Shown here: positions 27,522 through 37,555 of the stretch, piece after piece | How positions within the stretch are numbered: position 1 is the stretch's first letter | Layout: each line of letters begins with the position of its first letter | From: Chionoecetes opilio | Taxonomy: Eukaryota; Arthropoda; Malacostraca; Decapoda; Majidae | Assembly: GCA_016584305.1 (NCBI GenBank) | Contig: JACEEZ010007263.1 | Location: forward strand, 53,501-117,500 | Length of the DNA: 64,000 bases | Direction of reading: 5' to 3' | Program-made: the position numbers and the translations under genes | Notes under the pieces: model-generated | The model's database searches: none | Seen by the model: the letters and a program-made list of their open reading frames with translations, nothing else | Told to the model about the DNA's origin: nothing

Positions 27522-27603
<82 letters not shown>
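27522..27603. repeat. (CA)n microsatellite
   Basis: Perfect CA array of about 40 units in the presumptive upstream region of gene 1. Confidence 0.95.
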
Positions 27604-27606
<3 letters not shown>

Positions 27607-27816
27607 AGGCTCCCTTGAAGTGCCCGAGGTTGTGTGTGCGTGTGCGTGCATGTGGATTATTTATTTTGGAATGTTTACTACGAGTCAATTACTCTCTCTC
27701 TCTCCGACTTGTTATGGTTATCACAAGCCTTTTTTCTTAGAATGACTCTTTATCAAAACACACACACACACACAAAGCAGAAGGGACACAGTTAACTATT
27801 GCATAATGTGCAGTAA

Positions 27817-27927
<111 letters not shown>

Positions 27928-28029
27928 TGCATGCTAAGAATAAGTTGTGACATGTTTTAAAATTTGTGTCATTCGTTAATAGAAATAACGATGTGCCTTT
28001 CATAATGGAACGACGAATTCTTCTCTAAA

Positions 28030-28470
28030 ATGAGATGCGAAAGATCTGATCTCACGGATGATCCTCTAATGTTCGCCATCTCAACAGTTTTGCGTGCCAG
28101 GACGCCTAGTGGAAGGAGAATACGCAGCTTTATGGATAATGAGATCCCTGATGTGAATACTCTAATGCAAAGTGTGATTTCATCCATTATCCAGTCAGCT
28201 GCATCAAGATGTATAGTGTACAAAGACATCAATCCCGACCTTAATGTTCACGATCTATACACCAAACGCCATACTGTTAACGACCGCCATAGAATATCAT
28301 TTACTCGTTTTCGGGTGTCGGGACATGTGATATGTGTAACGTTTTTCATTTATTTGAACCATTTTTTGAATTATTTTTTACATGTGGAGAAAAATGATTT
28401 ACTTTTAAACAATTTGCAAGTCAATAATCATAACGTGGCATCTTTGAAACAAAAACGTAACCAACTTTGA
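28030..28470 (+). CDS. Unrecognised 146-codon open frame
   Basis: I do not recognise it. The N-terminal two thirds (positions 28030-28330) have mixed, protein-like composition with FRVSGH at the end, and the last third is Leu/Asn/Lys-rich AT sequence. An overlapping minus-strand frame (27969-28232) is equally open and also has mixed composition. I see no flanking splice sites and no nearby partner. It could be a remnant of a transposon gene or chance. There is no evidence of expression. Confidence 0.2.
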   Translation: MRCERSDLTDDPLMFAISTVLRARTPSGRRIRSFMDNEIPDVNTLMQSVISSIIQSAASRCIVYKDINPDLNVHDLYTKRHTVNDRHRISFTRFRVSGHVICVTFFIYLNHFLNYFLHVEKNDLLLNNLQVNNHNVASLKQKRNQL

Positions 28471-28740
28471 TCGGTCATTTCTCCCTCCTCCCCTCATTTG
28501 TGTGTGCCTGTGTAGTGATATATAAAGAATTTACTGCTTCCCACAACTTTTAGCACAAACAATAAGGTCTCTCCTCCTCCTCCTCCTTCAGCCTTGTTCG
28601 GTGCAGTCCTGTTCCCTTATAGATAGTTTGGAAATATAATATAGTAATACGTTCCTTGTGATGTAAAAAACAACAATAAAAACGTATAGTTCATTAGATA
28701 CCCTCATTATAGACCGGCAAATTTCCTGGTATCTGATCTT

Positions 28741-28822
28741 CCTATATAAGTCCTCCTCCTCCTCCTCCTCCTCCTCCTCCTCCTCCTCCTCCTCCTCCTC
28801 CTCCTCCTCTCCTCCTCCTCTT
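28741..28822. repeat. (CTC)n microsatellite
   Basis: Trinucleotide array of about 27 units with an extension of CTCCT variants. A shorter run occurs at 28571-28588. Confidence 0.95.
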
Positions 28823-29159
28823 CTCACCAATGGTTTCTACTTTATCACAGATCGGGGCGGACATCTTCCCTCCCCCACCTGCCTCACCTCCTACCATGCC
28901 TCGTCAGCTTCTTCAGGAGAGCGCCACAGGACCCAGAGGCTGACGGCGGGGCTCTGAGGGACATCGCGAATCACTCCTGTAGGCGACACAAGGGCAGGTG
29001 AGGACAGGGGAGGGATGGGTGCATGAATGTCACTGATGTGTGTTTCTTTTCCTTCACGTGTGTTTGAATAGTCGTTGTTCTGAGTCGTTTCCGTTTATGT
29101 GCTTCGCGGAAAGTTGAGAATGTTACCGACCAGGACGTTAAATTGGCAGACGATGCATA

Positions 29160-29160
<1 letters not shown>

Positions 29161-29214
<54 letters not shown>
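29161..29214. repeat. Poly-T tract, 54 nt
   Basis: A homopolymer directly before the reversed Jockey-like 3' end. On the minus strand it is a poly-A tail following that fragment. Confidence 0.9.
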
Positions 29215-29340
29215 CTCTCTCCATCCCAAAGGACTACTAAGGGCAAAAAAAAAAGATATAAAAAGCCCACTGAGTTGCCAGTCCCTAGAAAGAAGACAGT
29301 AAGAGAATACAGAAAGAGGGGTGGGCCAATTTAGTTCGGT
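29215..29340 (-). mobile_element. Jockey-like 3'-end fragment with long poly-A
   Basis: The minus strand reads ACTAAATTGGCCCACCCC, then CTTTCTAGGGACTGGCAACT, then an extended poly-A (the T-run at 29161-29214). It is a reversed, dead-on-arrival copy of the 3965-6429 family. Confidence 0.8.
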
Positions 29341-29507
29341 TGAAAAACGCTTGAAAAACGGTGAACTTTGTGATTTCCACGTAACTCATCGTTTCAATGG
29401 ACTTGGTCGATGTGATTGTTTGCTGGCATTTCGGAGGCCTGGCTTGTTACTCTTCCTCCTGACGGTATTTCTCTGGCCTTGATTCATGTGGCATTCGACT
29501 GGGTGGA

Positions 29508-29641
29508 AGATAAGAACATGATAAAATAAGGAAGCTACAAGAGACCGCGAGACCTACACGTGGTAAAGTAGTTCCTATTACTTGATACTACCTACATCTA
29601 CCTACATGCTATCTACACTCACCTTTCATCCCCATCAAGAT
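29508..29641 (-). mobile_element. CR1-like 3'-end fragment
   Basis: The reverse complement gives GATGGGGATGAAAGGTG, ACCACGTGTAGGTCTCGCGG and CTTCCTTATTTT. It is inserted between the exon-3 and exon-1 remnants of the SLC16 pseudogene. Confidence 0.85.
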
Positions 29642-29696
29642 GAAGGCTTCGGACAAAGAGGAGCAGGGAGTCTAGCGAAGTGTTGGAGGACTTTTG

Positions 29697-30530
29697 GATG
29701 AGGGCAAGAGATGAGCCAGACTGATGATGAGGGCAAGAGATGAGCCAGACTGATGATGAGGGCAAGAGATGAGCCAGACTGATGATGAGGGCAAGAGATG
29801 AGCCAGACTGATGATGAGGGCAAGAGATGAGCCAGACTGATTATGAGGGCAAGAGATGAGCCAGACTGATGTGATGAGGGCAAGAGATGGCCAGACTGAT
29901 ATGAGGGCAAGAGATGAGCCAGACTGATGATGAGGGCAAGAGATGAGCCAGACTGATGATGAGGGCAAGAGATGAGCCAGACTGATGATGAGGGCAAGAG
30001 ATGAGCAGACTGATGATGAGGGCAAGAGAGAGCCAGACTGATGATGAGGGCAAGAGATGAGCAGACTGATGATGAGGGCAAGAGATGAGCCAGATGATGA
30101 TGAGGGCAAGAGATGAGACAGACTGATGATGAGGGCAAGAGATGAGCCAGACTGATGATGAGGGCAAGAGATGAGCCAGACTGATGATGAGGGCAAGAGA
30201 TGAGCCAGACTGATGATGAGGGCAAGAGATGAGCCAGACTGATGATGAGGGCAAGAGATGAGCCAGACTGATGATGAGGGCAAGAGATGAGCCAGACTGA
30301 TGATGAGGGCAAGAGATGAGCCAGACTGATGATGAGGGCAAGAGATGAGCCAGACTGATGATGAGGGCAAGAGATGAGCCAGACTGATGATGAGGGCAAG
30401 AGATGAGCCAGACTGATGATGAGGGCAAGAGATGAGCCAGACTGATGATGAGGGCAAGAGATGAGCCAGACTGATGATGAGGGCAAGAGATGAGCCAGAC
30501 TGATGATACAGAGATAGCCAGACTGTGCCA
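29697..30530. repeat. 29-bp minisatellite, about 29 copies
   Basis: The unit is GAGGGCAAGAGATGAGCC followed by AGACTGATGAT. Most copies are identical, with 1-3-bp indels clustered at 29840-30110 and variants at the right edge. Since 29 is not a multiple of 3, all frames are traversed, and the open minus frames (Ser/Leu/His-rich) are artefacts. It lies inside the SLC16 pseudogene. Confidence 0.95.
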
Positions 30531-30593
30531 TAGGCAAAGATGAGAGCCAAATGGATTAAGGCAAGATTATGGCCAGATGGTACAATAAGCAGA

Positions 30594-30597
<4 letters not shown>

Positions 30598-30640
<43 letters not shown>

Positions 30641-30650
30641 GAGGAGAGAT

Positions 30651-30729
<79 letters not shown>
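30598..30729. repeat. (GA)n microsatellite
   Basis: GA array with one GATGAA interruption, next to the right end of the minisatellite. Confidence 0.95.
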
Positions 30730-30733
<4 letters not shown>

Positions 30734-31148
30734 ATATTTAGACAAACTGTGATGCAAGATAACAACAAACAGTATTACCAGCGACGTAATCAGATAAAAA
30801 GAGGTATCTCAGCACTCCCAGGGATAACAGAACTACAGGACACCACATAGCCCCGCCCTCATTAGGCAACCCAACACTAACGCCGCTTTCGCATTCATTC
30901 CCCTCTCGTCACCTCATGGCCAGCCGAGCATCGCTGTCAGAACCGCTAGAGCCACGACCCTCCTTAACACAAGATCTCTGCCCACTCTCACTTTCCTACC
31001 GACTTGAAACCTCAAACTGAAACCTCTTCTCGTCTTCAGTCGCCGCGGAAACCTGCACCTTCGCGGCTTCTTCCCATGGAGCCTCCGTGACCTGTCTGAA
31101 GGTGGGTCTTGAAGGAGGGGTCGAAGAAGGCTTGACCAAAAATGTGTA

Positions 31149-31397
31149 CCTTCTGAAAACCTGTGTTGATCTTTGAATCGTTAAGACAAACGTGATTATC
31201 TATCGTGCATAACGCTCTAGACAGTGTGAAAGATGCATACACTCTGACTCCTTTTACTTTACTTCATTAGTTTGATTTGTACCTTCTGAAAGCCTGTGTT
31301 GATCTCTGAATCGTTGACAAACATGATTCTTTAATGCATAACGCTTTATACAGTGTGAAAGATTATACACTCTTGATTCCTTTCACTTTATTTCATT
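31149..31397. repeat. Tandem duplication, about 125-130 bp
   Basis: ACCTTCTGAAAACCTGTGTT at 31149 recurs as ACCTTCTGAAAGCCTGTGTT at about 31281. Both continue through GAATCGTT, TGCATAACGCT, CAGTGTGAAAGAT and TTTCATTAG. Divergence is a few percent plus small deletions. It lies upstream of the SLC16 pseudogene. Confidence 0.85.
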
Positions 31398-31536
31398 AGG
31401 TTTTATCACACTGGACGCCCCGCCTAGTCATGCTTAAAACAAGGAAGCGTAAAAGGAGATATAGGAGTAAACGAGTTCTTCATTTACAACCGAATACTTT
31501 TGTTGTGTGACCTTGGAAAACTATACTTTCTTTTTT

Positions 31537-31605
31537 GTAAGAGAATATAAAAAGGGTGGGTGGGCCAATTTAGTTCGGGAGGTGTCTTGTTGCTCCTCTC
31601 TTGAA
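31537..31605 (-). mobile_element. Jockey-like 3'-end fragment
   Basis: The reverse complement reads ACAAGACACCTCCCGAACTA followed by AATTGGCCCACCC. This covers the last codons and early 3'UTR of the 3965-6429 family. Confidence 0.75.
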
Positions 31606-31856
31606 AACACTTATCTATGGAGCAAGTATGTACTGTACATAGTCCTTTGCACGATACTGGGACTAGCAAAAAGCAGGTTTTTATATCGTTTTTTTACTGC
31701 CTTTCTTCAGTTCCCAAGATGTAAAGGGTAAAAATAGGAATGGCATCAGTTCCCTGGTTCTGATCTTAGCAATCTCCTTATGGTGAAGAAACGCTGGGTT
31801 TTGATTCTTGAGTGTGATAATATTGCTTAACACACACACACACACACACACTCTAT

Positions 31857-32114
31857 CTCATCGCGATGGTCAAGTGGATAGAGCGTTGGCCTGCCATTCT
31901 GTGGATAGCCTGTTCGAATCCTCACTGCTCACGTGGATTTTTCACTGACAAATTCGGGCGGTTACTGTACCCCATTAGCAAGGGGTTGAGGGTGTGTGGT
32001 GTGTGAGGTCCCAACATTACCCAGAGATCGTTAATAATGAGCTCCAAGCTCACTCCGGGAGGGTGAAACATGCGATCGCGAGTCCGTGTCGCGTGAACAA
32101 GACCATGGGTAAAT

Positions 32115-32207
<93 letters not shown>
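31857..32207 (+). mobile_element. tRNA-derived SINE ending in a (CA)n array
   Basis: The tRNA-like head (about 31862-31930) has box A (TGGTCAAGTGGATAGAGCG) and box B (TGTTCGAATCC). The body includes GTGTGGTGTGTGAGGTCC and CTCCGGGAGGGTG, then ATCGCGAGTCCG. The 3' end passes through GGTAAATGA straight into about 45 CA units (32117-32207). A second copy, interrupted by an RTE-like insertion, is at 35843-37255. Confidence 0.8.
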
Positions 32208-32209
<2 letters not shown>

Positions 32210-33359
32210 CATAACATATCATCATAATATACAGCGTCCTTTTAAATATTTGCAATCTGGATATAATTATTGAAACATTTTATTTTTTATTGTATATGCA
32301 TGTATAATTTACACGTTTGCATTTAATTATGTTCAATTATAATGTTTACGCCATTCATTATTGGAGTCAGAACTTTTAGAAATACTGTTGTGAGGAGATG
32401 ATGAAAAGAGTCAGAAAAGTCAATTCTCTTCCCACCGTCCTTGTATACTGGCCCCTGATCTGCTGCTGACTCTGTACTGACGTCAGCGATGCCAGAGCGG
32501 CAGAGGAGAGAGAGCAAACACATTTGTTTCCTTGCTAAACCTGCCAAGATTATGTAAGAAGGCCATGAACATACGGAGAAAAACGCGTCGTGATGTTGTT
32601 TTTGTTCAGCTTTTACAGTGTTTTATTTTTATTTATGCGAGTGTAACGCTGGTGTTGTTACTATTGAATCATCGTGTTATGTTATCGTTAATGCTCACTC
32701 TACGGCATAACGGTTTCATGTAATGTGTGTGTTATGCAATGTTTCTGTTATATAGAGTGATGTCGGTTTACACTGTTAATGCGTTTTTTCTACGAGCATG
32801 TTTACTTATGATAATTTATTTACCTTTTTTTTCCTCCTTCTGTCCTTCTATCTATGTTTGTATTGCTCATTGTGTTGCGAGTTATCGGCGAACACATCAT
32901 CGAACGGTTGTGCACATGTGTCGTGTTCCCTCGGCGACCTTCCTGCCTCAACACATGGCAGGGAGGCAGCAGGTGGCCGCTCATACCAACTCACTGATAT
33001 GCTTTGTCCTTATCTATTTAAGCACAAAGACTATCATAGACCATCGAGACCAAAGGGTGAAAGCACAGTCAGACAATCTATTCGAACTAACTATTTATTA
33101 GATTATGGGTGAACGTACACACTGCTTCGCCTGCTTGTGACGTAACATTACTGAGGATGTGTGAGGCGAATGTAGGAAGGAAAGAAACAAAAAATATTAT
33201 GGAGTGTATGCACCGAGTTCTGCACATGCGCTGGAGCAACCGTCACAGCGGATCCTTCTATAGCGCCACACTGGTTCTTGGAGGGCCGCGAGAAAGACTC
33301 AGGATTCAGCTTCATTGCCTTCATGTCAACAGTTCCCATTGAGGCGGCAGCGGAGACAA
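32208..33359. other. Intergenic, possible regulatory sequence
   Basis: No supportable gene. A perfect CRE palindrome TGACGTCA lies at about 32479. Short overlapping plus-strand frames at 32532-33112 have Val/Leu/Phe-rich AT-derived composition and no motif. Confidence 0.35.
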
Positions 33360-33360
33360 C

Positions 33361-33430
33361 AGAAGAACATAAGAACATAAGAACATAAGGAAGCTACAAG
33401 AGGCCGCGAAACATATACACGTGGTAGTTT
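33361..33430 (-). mobile_element. CR1-like tail scrap
   Basis: Three AGAACATA units (the reversed 8-bp tail) precede AGGAAGCTACAAGAGGCC and CACGTGGTAGTT. Only the 3'UTR end is present. Confidence 0.8.
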
Positions 33431-33965
33431 CTGAGACAACGAGGAGCGAGGAAGAGGGGATGCTAGGATGTGTTGGTGTCCGTGTGTGTTGCGTCATTCG
33501 TGTATAAACTGCTACATCGACCCACAGCTGCCCTAGTCCTCCCAACAGCGCCGGGTAATTTACAGCTTATTATTTACGCCACTTTACAGCCTCGTAGCGT
33601 GACGTGAGGCTGACTTGTTCTAAAAGTTGTGATGGAGTGAGTGAGTGAGTGACTTTTTGGTTTTGGTGCGAGTGTAATGCTTCCTGATTGAGCTTGAAGT
33701 GCAGTGCGATGACCGTGAGTCTTCTGCACGTCATCATAGACTGTCGGGTGACGTCTTAAAGAGTGAGGGAAAGGAGAGAGAAATGGAAGGGGTGGAAAGG
33801 GATGTGAAAACTAAACAATATTCTAGACGTGAAAGAAGAGAGAAAAAGGGAACAGAGAGCCACTTCAAAATTTCTACCATCAGCAAATATATGTATGGTG
33901 CCCGTAGTGATGTGAAATGATGTGTTATATAATGCCGTAATTACTTGGTTATGATGTGGACTGTA
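33431..33965. other. Intergenic, nothing recognised
   Basis: No coding or repeat signal beyond a GAGTGAGTGAGTGAG run near 33634. Confidence 0.4.
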
Positions 33966-33969
33966 GTGT

Positions 33970-34230
33970 TAGTGGTGGTAGTGGTATACGTGGTGGTGGT
34001 GGCGGTGGCGTACGAAGTTATAGTGGTGGTGATGGTTGCGAGGGTGAATGGTGGTAGCGCTGGTGGTAGTATTAGTGGTAGTGGTATACGTGGTGGTGGT
34101 GGCGGTCGCGTACGAAGTTATAGTGGTGGTGATGGTTGCGAGGGTGAATGGTGAATGGTGGTAGCGCTGGTGGTAGTGTTAGTGGTACTGGTAGTAATGG
34201 TGGTAGTGGTGGTGGTGGTGGAATGGTTTC
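33970..34230. repeat. GGT-rich 100-bp tandem duplication
   Basis: GTGGTATACGTGGTGGTGG starts at 33981 and again at 34081. Both copies run through TACGAAGTTATAG and GGTTGCGAGGGTGAATGG. It is followed by GGT/AGT trinucleotides to about 34220. Plus-strand Gly/Val and minus-strand Pro/His frames are artefacts. Confidence 0.85.
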
Positions 34231-34312
34231 AATAGCTTTTGATCTAAACACAACATTTCTCCTTTTAGCCGCAGCCAGTAAGGACATGCCATCCGCTTAT
34301 TTCCTAGAATAC

Positions 34313-34314
<2 letters not shown>

Positions 34315-34378
<64 letters not shown>
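34315..34378. repeat. (CT)n microsatellite
   Basis: CT array of about 30 units. Confidence 0.95.
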
Positions 34379-34380
<2 letters not shown>

Positions 34381-34432
34381 TGAACCCTTGTTTCATCACT
34401 AATGCGTCTCAAGGCCCGTCTGCTTGTACGAT

Positions 34433-34617
34433 TTTGCCCGTCAGGGTGGCAAGGTTGGTAGAGACGTGAGCTTGCAATGTGTAGCGTCCCTGCGCATTCG
34501 GTCAGCGGTTCGAGTCCGCCTAGTTCGTGCTGACGTGGCGGCGTTTTGTATAGTCAATAACCTTGTATTTGGTACTTGCAAAGTGTCTAGATAGGATGAA
34601 AATCTGATCTTATCTGT
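34433..34617 (+). mobile_element. tRNA-derived SINE, second family
   Basis: It opens CCGTCAGGGTGGCAAGGTTG, with a box-B-like CGGTTCGAGTCC. The body includes GTGCTGACGTGGCGGCG and AATAACCTTGTA, and the tail is AAAGTGTCTAGATAGGATG then AAAATCTGATCTTATC. A second, reversed copy at 61020-61198 matches over the whole length, including the tail. Two independent copies with the same borders support a mobile element rather than a tRNA gene. Confidence 0.8.
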
Positions 34618-34689
34618 TTGTACGTGTGTTTGTTGCACTTGCATTAGCTCACGTTTTTTTTTCCTATTCGGTTTATTTTATTTGCTCAT

Positions 34690-34800
34690 TTTTGTTTACA
34701 TGCCAAAGGACTGACCCAGGGGGAGAAAGGAGTAACAAAAAGCTCATTTAGTTGCTGGTCCCTATAAAGAAAACAGTAGGAGAATATAGAAAATGAATAA
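34690..34800 (-). mobile_element. Jockey-like 3'-end fragment
   Basis: The reverse complement contains CTTTATAGGGACCAGCAACT and an AAATGAGC/GTTACTCC stretch, matching the 3'UTR of the 3965-6429 family. Confidence 0.65.
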
Positions 34801-34901
34801 ATGAATAAACAAAGCTTGCACAAAATGTATGTAAATGACCACTTTGAACTATTAGTAGAAAACTGAGATGATGTAAAACTAGAAGAGTGAAGGGGTGGAA
34901 A

Positions 34902-35445
34902 GTAGGGAGGAGGAGGAGGAGGAGGAGGAGGAGGAGGAAGAGGAAGAGGAAGAGGATGGAGGAGAGGGAGGTGGAGGAAGAGGAAGAGGAGGAGGAGGGA
35001 GGAGGAGGAGAGAAAGAAGAGAGAGAGGAAGAGGAAGAGGAAGAGGAAGAGGAAGATGGAGAAAAGGGAGGAGGAGGAGGAGGAGGAGGAGGAGAGAAAG
35101 AAGAGAGAGAGGAGGAGGAGGAGAGGGAAGATGGAGAAAAGGGAGGAGGAGAGGATGGAGGAGAGGGAGGTGGAGAATAGGGAGGAGGAGGAGGGAGGGA
35201 GAAGGAAGAAGAGGAGAGGGAGAAAAAAAGGTGGAGTGAAGGTCAAAGGTGAAGATGAGGTCATGAACTTGTTGTTGAGAGGAATAAGATGAGGATGTAA
35301 TGAGAAGAAGGTTGTGAAGAAGAAGGAAGGAAGGAAGGAAGAAAGGAAGAAAGTTGTGAAGAAGAAGAAAGAAGGAAGGAAGAAGGCTGTGAAGAAGAAG
35401 AAGGAAGGAAGGAAGGAAGGAAGGAAGGAAGGAAGGAAGAAGAAT
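34902..35445. repeat. (GGA)n and (GGAA)n purine tract
   Basis: GGA/GAGGAAGA repeats at about 34902-35250 are followed by AAGG tetranucleotides (35318-35440). Arg/Glu-rich frames on the plus strand are artefacts of the repeat. Confidence 0.9.
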
Positions 35446-35761
35446 GGGAGTGAAGGTTGAGGGGGATGACTAGAGGGAGTGAGGGTGGCAGGAAGGATTA
35501 TGTGACGTGGAGAAGGTCTGGGAGGGGAGGAGATAATAGAGATAAGGGATAAGTATGGGAAGGGTTGTGCAAAGAGGGAGTTAGTGTTGAGTAATGAGTG
35601 ATGTGAGGAGAGGAGGTGAAGAGGTGAAGAGGACAGGGGATGAGACTGTTATAAGTGGGTTTTATGTTTGTGTTTTTGTATTAAATGAAAGACATGGTTG
35701 ATAAAGTAAGGGATGTTTACATGTACTTCGGCTAAAAAAGTTGTTAGGATGAGGATTTGAT

Positions 35762-35763
<2 letters not shown>

Positions 35764-35835
<72 letters not shown>

Positions 35836-35842
35836 TGTGTGT
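35764..35842. repeat. (TG)n microsatellite
   Basis: TG array of about 32 units followed by GTGTGTG variants. It abuts the 5' side of the interrupted SINE copy. Confidence 0.95.
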
Positions 35843-35943
35843 GCACTGGGGTATTGGATAACAACGCTGTCCCCCTTGAGCAATGGGATGGGGTGTGTGT
35901 GGTGTGTGAGGTCCTTGCTTTACCCAACGGCATTCATATGAGT

Positions 35944-37105
35944 GTCCTGGTGGAACGCCGACGTGAGTTTCGACAGGGGATGCTTGCAGCCTATGTTGAT
36001 CTCAAGAAGGCGTTTGACTCAGTGCATCGTGAGTCACTCTGGGATCTTCTGCGACTTCGAGGGATTCCTGCAAGGACTATTGGTTTGATAACTGGTCTGT
36101 ATTCTGGGACTGAGAGTGCTGTGAAGTGTGGGGCAGGTGTATCCAACTTCTTTCCTGTGAATTCAGGAGTGAGGCAAGAGTGCGTCCTTGCCCCATCACT
36201 TTTCAACACTTGTATGGACTGGGTATTGGACAAGGTTGTAGATCAAAGTGATTGTGGAGCATCCGTCGGCAACACCAAGATCACTGATCTTGTTTTTGCC
36301 GATGATGCAGTAATCTTTGCTGAGTCGCTGGAGGCCCTGATGATGGCTCTCGAGGCGCTGCACGAGGAGGCAAAGCCTTTGGGACTTGAGGTCTCCTGGC
36401 TCAAGACCAAGGTCCAGGTGTTTGGAGACTTACTAGATGAAGCAGTACAGTCTGTTCATGCGTGTGGCGAGGACATTGAGATCTTGGAAAGTTTTACATA
36501 CCTTGGTAGCGCAGTCCATAATGACGGCGGGTCACGTCAAGAAGTCTTACGGTGGATTGGCATAGCCCACGGTGTTATGGACTCGCTCAGCGGGAGTATT
36601 TGGCGTTGTCGGTACCTGTGCAGGAGGACAAAGATCCGGATCTTCAAATCGCTTGCGATCCCTGTCTTACTCTATGGATGTGAGACATGGACACTAAATA
36701 GTGACTTGAAGAGACGAATCAATGCCTTTGGTAATAAGTGTCTTCGCAGAATTATGGGGTATCGCTGGGATGATTACGTGTCAAATCAGCGATTGCACCG
36801 TGAGACTGAATCGAGGCCTATTACCTGCATAGTCCATCAGCGCCAACTTCGGCCATATGGGCATGTGGCACGCTACCCTGAAACCGATCCTTCCCATCGG
36901 GTTGTATCTGTAAGAGACAATCCGGCGTGGAGGAGGCCAAGGGGGCGCCCAAGGCTCGTGGCTGGGGCAAGTTGATGTTTCTTGTCGAGAGCTGCTTGGT
37001 ATGGGAAAGGAGCCTGCATGGGAACTGGCGCGTGGTGACCCCCGGGAGTGGCGTTGTAGGGTGGGCGAGGCGACGCGCCCCCCGGCGTATGCCCCCAATG
37101 ATTGA
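35944..37105 (+). pseudogene. RTE-like reverse transcriptase fragment, one frameshift
   Basis: The frame runs open from 35944. It carries AAYVDLKKAFDSVHR (motif A), NSGVRQECVLAPSLFN (motif B, with E where G is usual), LVFADDAVIFAES (catalytic FADD), FTYLGSAVHNDGG, LLYGCETWTLNSD, LRRIMGYRWDDYV and RQLRPYGHVAR. A frameshift near 36953 moves the conserved C-terminus to another frame, where SWLGQVDVSCREL through RPPAYAPND is read to a stop at 37105. Only one lesion is visible apart from the 5' truncation, consistent with a recent arrival. Confidence 0.85.
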
Positions 37106-37108
37106 TTG
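35944..37108 (+). mobile_element. RTE-like retrotransposon insertion with 12-bp target duplication
   Basis: ATTCATATGAGT is present at 35932-35943 and again at 37109-37120, exactly bounding the insert. The insert is a 5'-truncated element beginning inside the RT domain. It ends just after the ORF with tandem TTGA/ATTG units (37097-37110), the short tandem 3' tail typical of RTE-type LINEs. Its length is 1165 bp. Clade assignment rests on the tail type and RT style and is tentative. Confidence 0.85.
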
Positions 37109-37202
37109 ATTCATATGAGTTCCGATCTCTCTACCAGGAGGGTGACGGCTGGCGATCATGAGTCCAGCGCATGATCAAAGACCTTGGTGAATAGCACACA
37201 CA

Positions 37203-37261
<59 letters not shown>

Positions 37262-37555
37262 AGGGGAACTCCGTAGTGTAAGGGTTAGCACGCTCGGCTC
37301 ACAACCGAGAAGTCCCGGGTTCGATCCCCGGGCGGAGCGAAGACAGACGGGCGGTCTACTTAAAACCCGAGCCCCTGTCCACCCAGCAGTGAATGGGTAC
37401 CGGGTGTTAGCCGGGGGTTTGTGACCCGCCTCCCGGGGTGGTGGCTTCGGCCAACACTAAAGATAAATGAGAAAAATAAATGTTGATATGGAGACGGGGC
37501 CATACGAGCGTTGCTCTGGTCCTGTAAAATACAACTAGATGAATACACACACACG
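37262..37555 (+). mobile_element. tRNA(Val)-like SINE whose tail matches the CR1/L2-like LINE
   Basis: The head at 37265-37340 has GTAGTGTAAGGGTTAGCAC (box A), anticodon stem CTCGG/CCGAG around a CAC anticodon, and GGGTTCGATCCCC (box B). The acceptor stem is broken (AACTCCG against CGGAGCG), so it is not a working tRNA gene. The body includes ACCCAGCAGTGAATGGG, CCGGGTGTTAG and CTCCCGGGGTGGTGGC. The last 60 bp (GGAGACGGGGCCATACGAGC, then a CCTGTAAAATACAACTAG stretch with GAATACACACAC) correspond base for base, with a few changes, to the 3' tail of the LINE at 3178-3250. It is preceded by a CA array (37196-37255). Confidence 0.8.

Larger units (their letters stand above)
28895..31125 (-). pseudogene. 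Decayed third copy of the SLC16-like gene
   Basis: Three collinear blocks match gene 1 in order. Block 30765-31125 matches exon 1 plus 5'UTR: CTTCCCATGGAGC and GACCTGTCTGAAGGTGG are shared with 27155-27190, and the coding part aligns through ATAACAG near the donor. Block 29471-29510 matches the TM6/PVEWHMK part of exon 3. Block 28895-28976 matches exon 5 after an intact-looking acceptor (GCCTACAG, then a GVIRDVPQS-like reading). In the exon-1 block both start codons of gene 1 are changed (complement of CAT to GGC and to CGC), and the donor GTGAGT has become GGGAGT. The rest of the gene is replaced by a 29-bp minisatellite, retroposon tails and GA repeats. It is therefore dead. Confidence 0.8.
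35843..37255 (+). mobile_element. SINE copy (family of 31857) interrupted by an RTE-like insertion, ending in (CA)n
   Basis: The left part, about 35885-35943, aligns to 31995-32045 of the first SINE copy (GTGTGGTGTGTGAGGTCC). After the insertion, 37121-37195 continues with CCAGGAGGGTGACGGCTGG, CGATCATGAGTCC and CTTGGTGAATAG into CA repeats (37196-37255). The two halves rejoin in the order of the intact copy, which confirms the nesting. Divergence from the 31857 copy is high. Confidence 0.7.

Noticed and set aside
29635..30757. 300-360-codon minus frames with a repeating Ser/Leu/His motif
   Set aside because: A 29-bp minisatellite. Several frames are open simultaneously and the frame shifts with each indel.
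31857..31935. Functional tRNA gene
   Set aside because: Only box A and box B are convincing; the stems are poor and a second copy shares the downstream body, so it is a SINE head.
36927..37109. Small independent ORF after the RTE-like RT frame
   Set aside because: It is an off-frame reading. The conserved RT C-terminus is in the third frame and ends at 37105.
37262..37340. Functional tRNA-Val(CAC) gene
   Set aside because: Good anticodon and T arms, but the acceptor stem does not pair fully. The sequence continues into a SINE body with a LINE-like tail.
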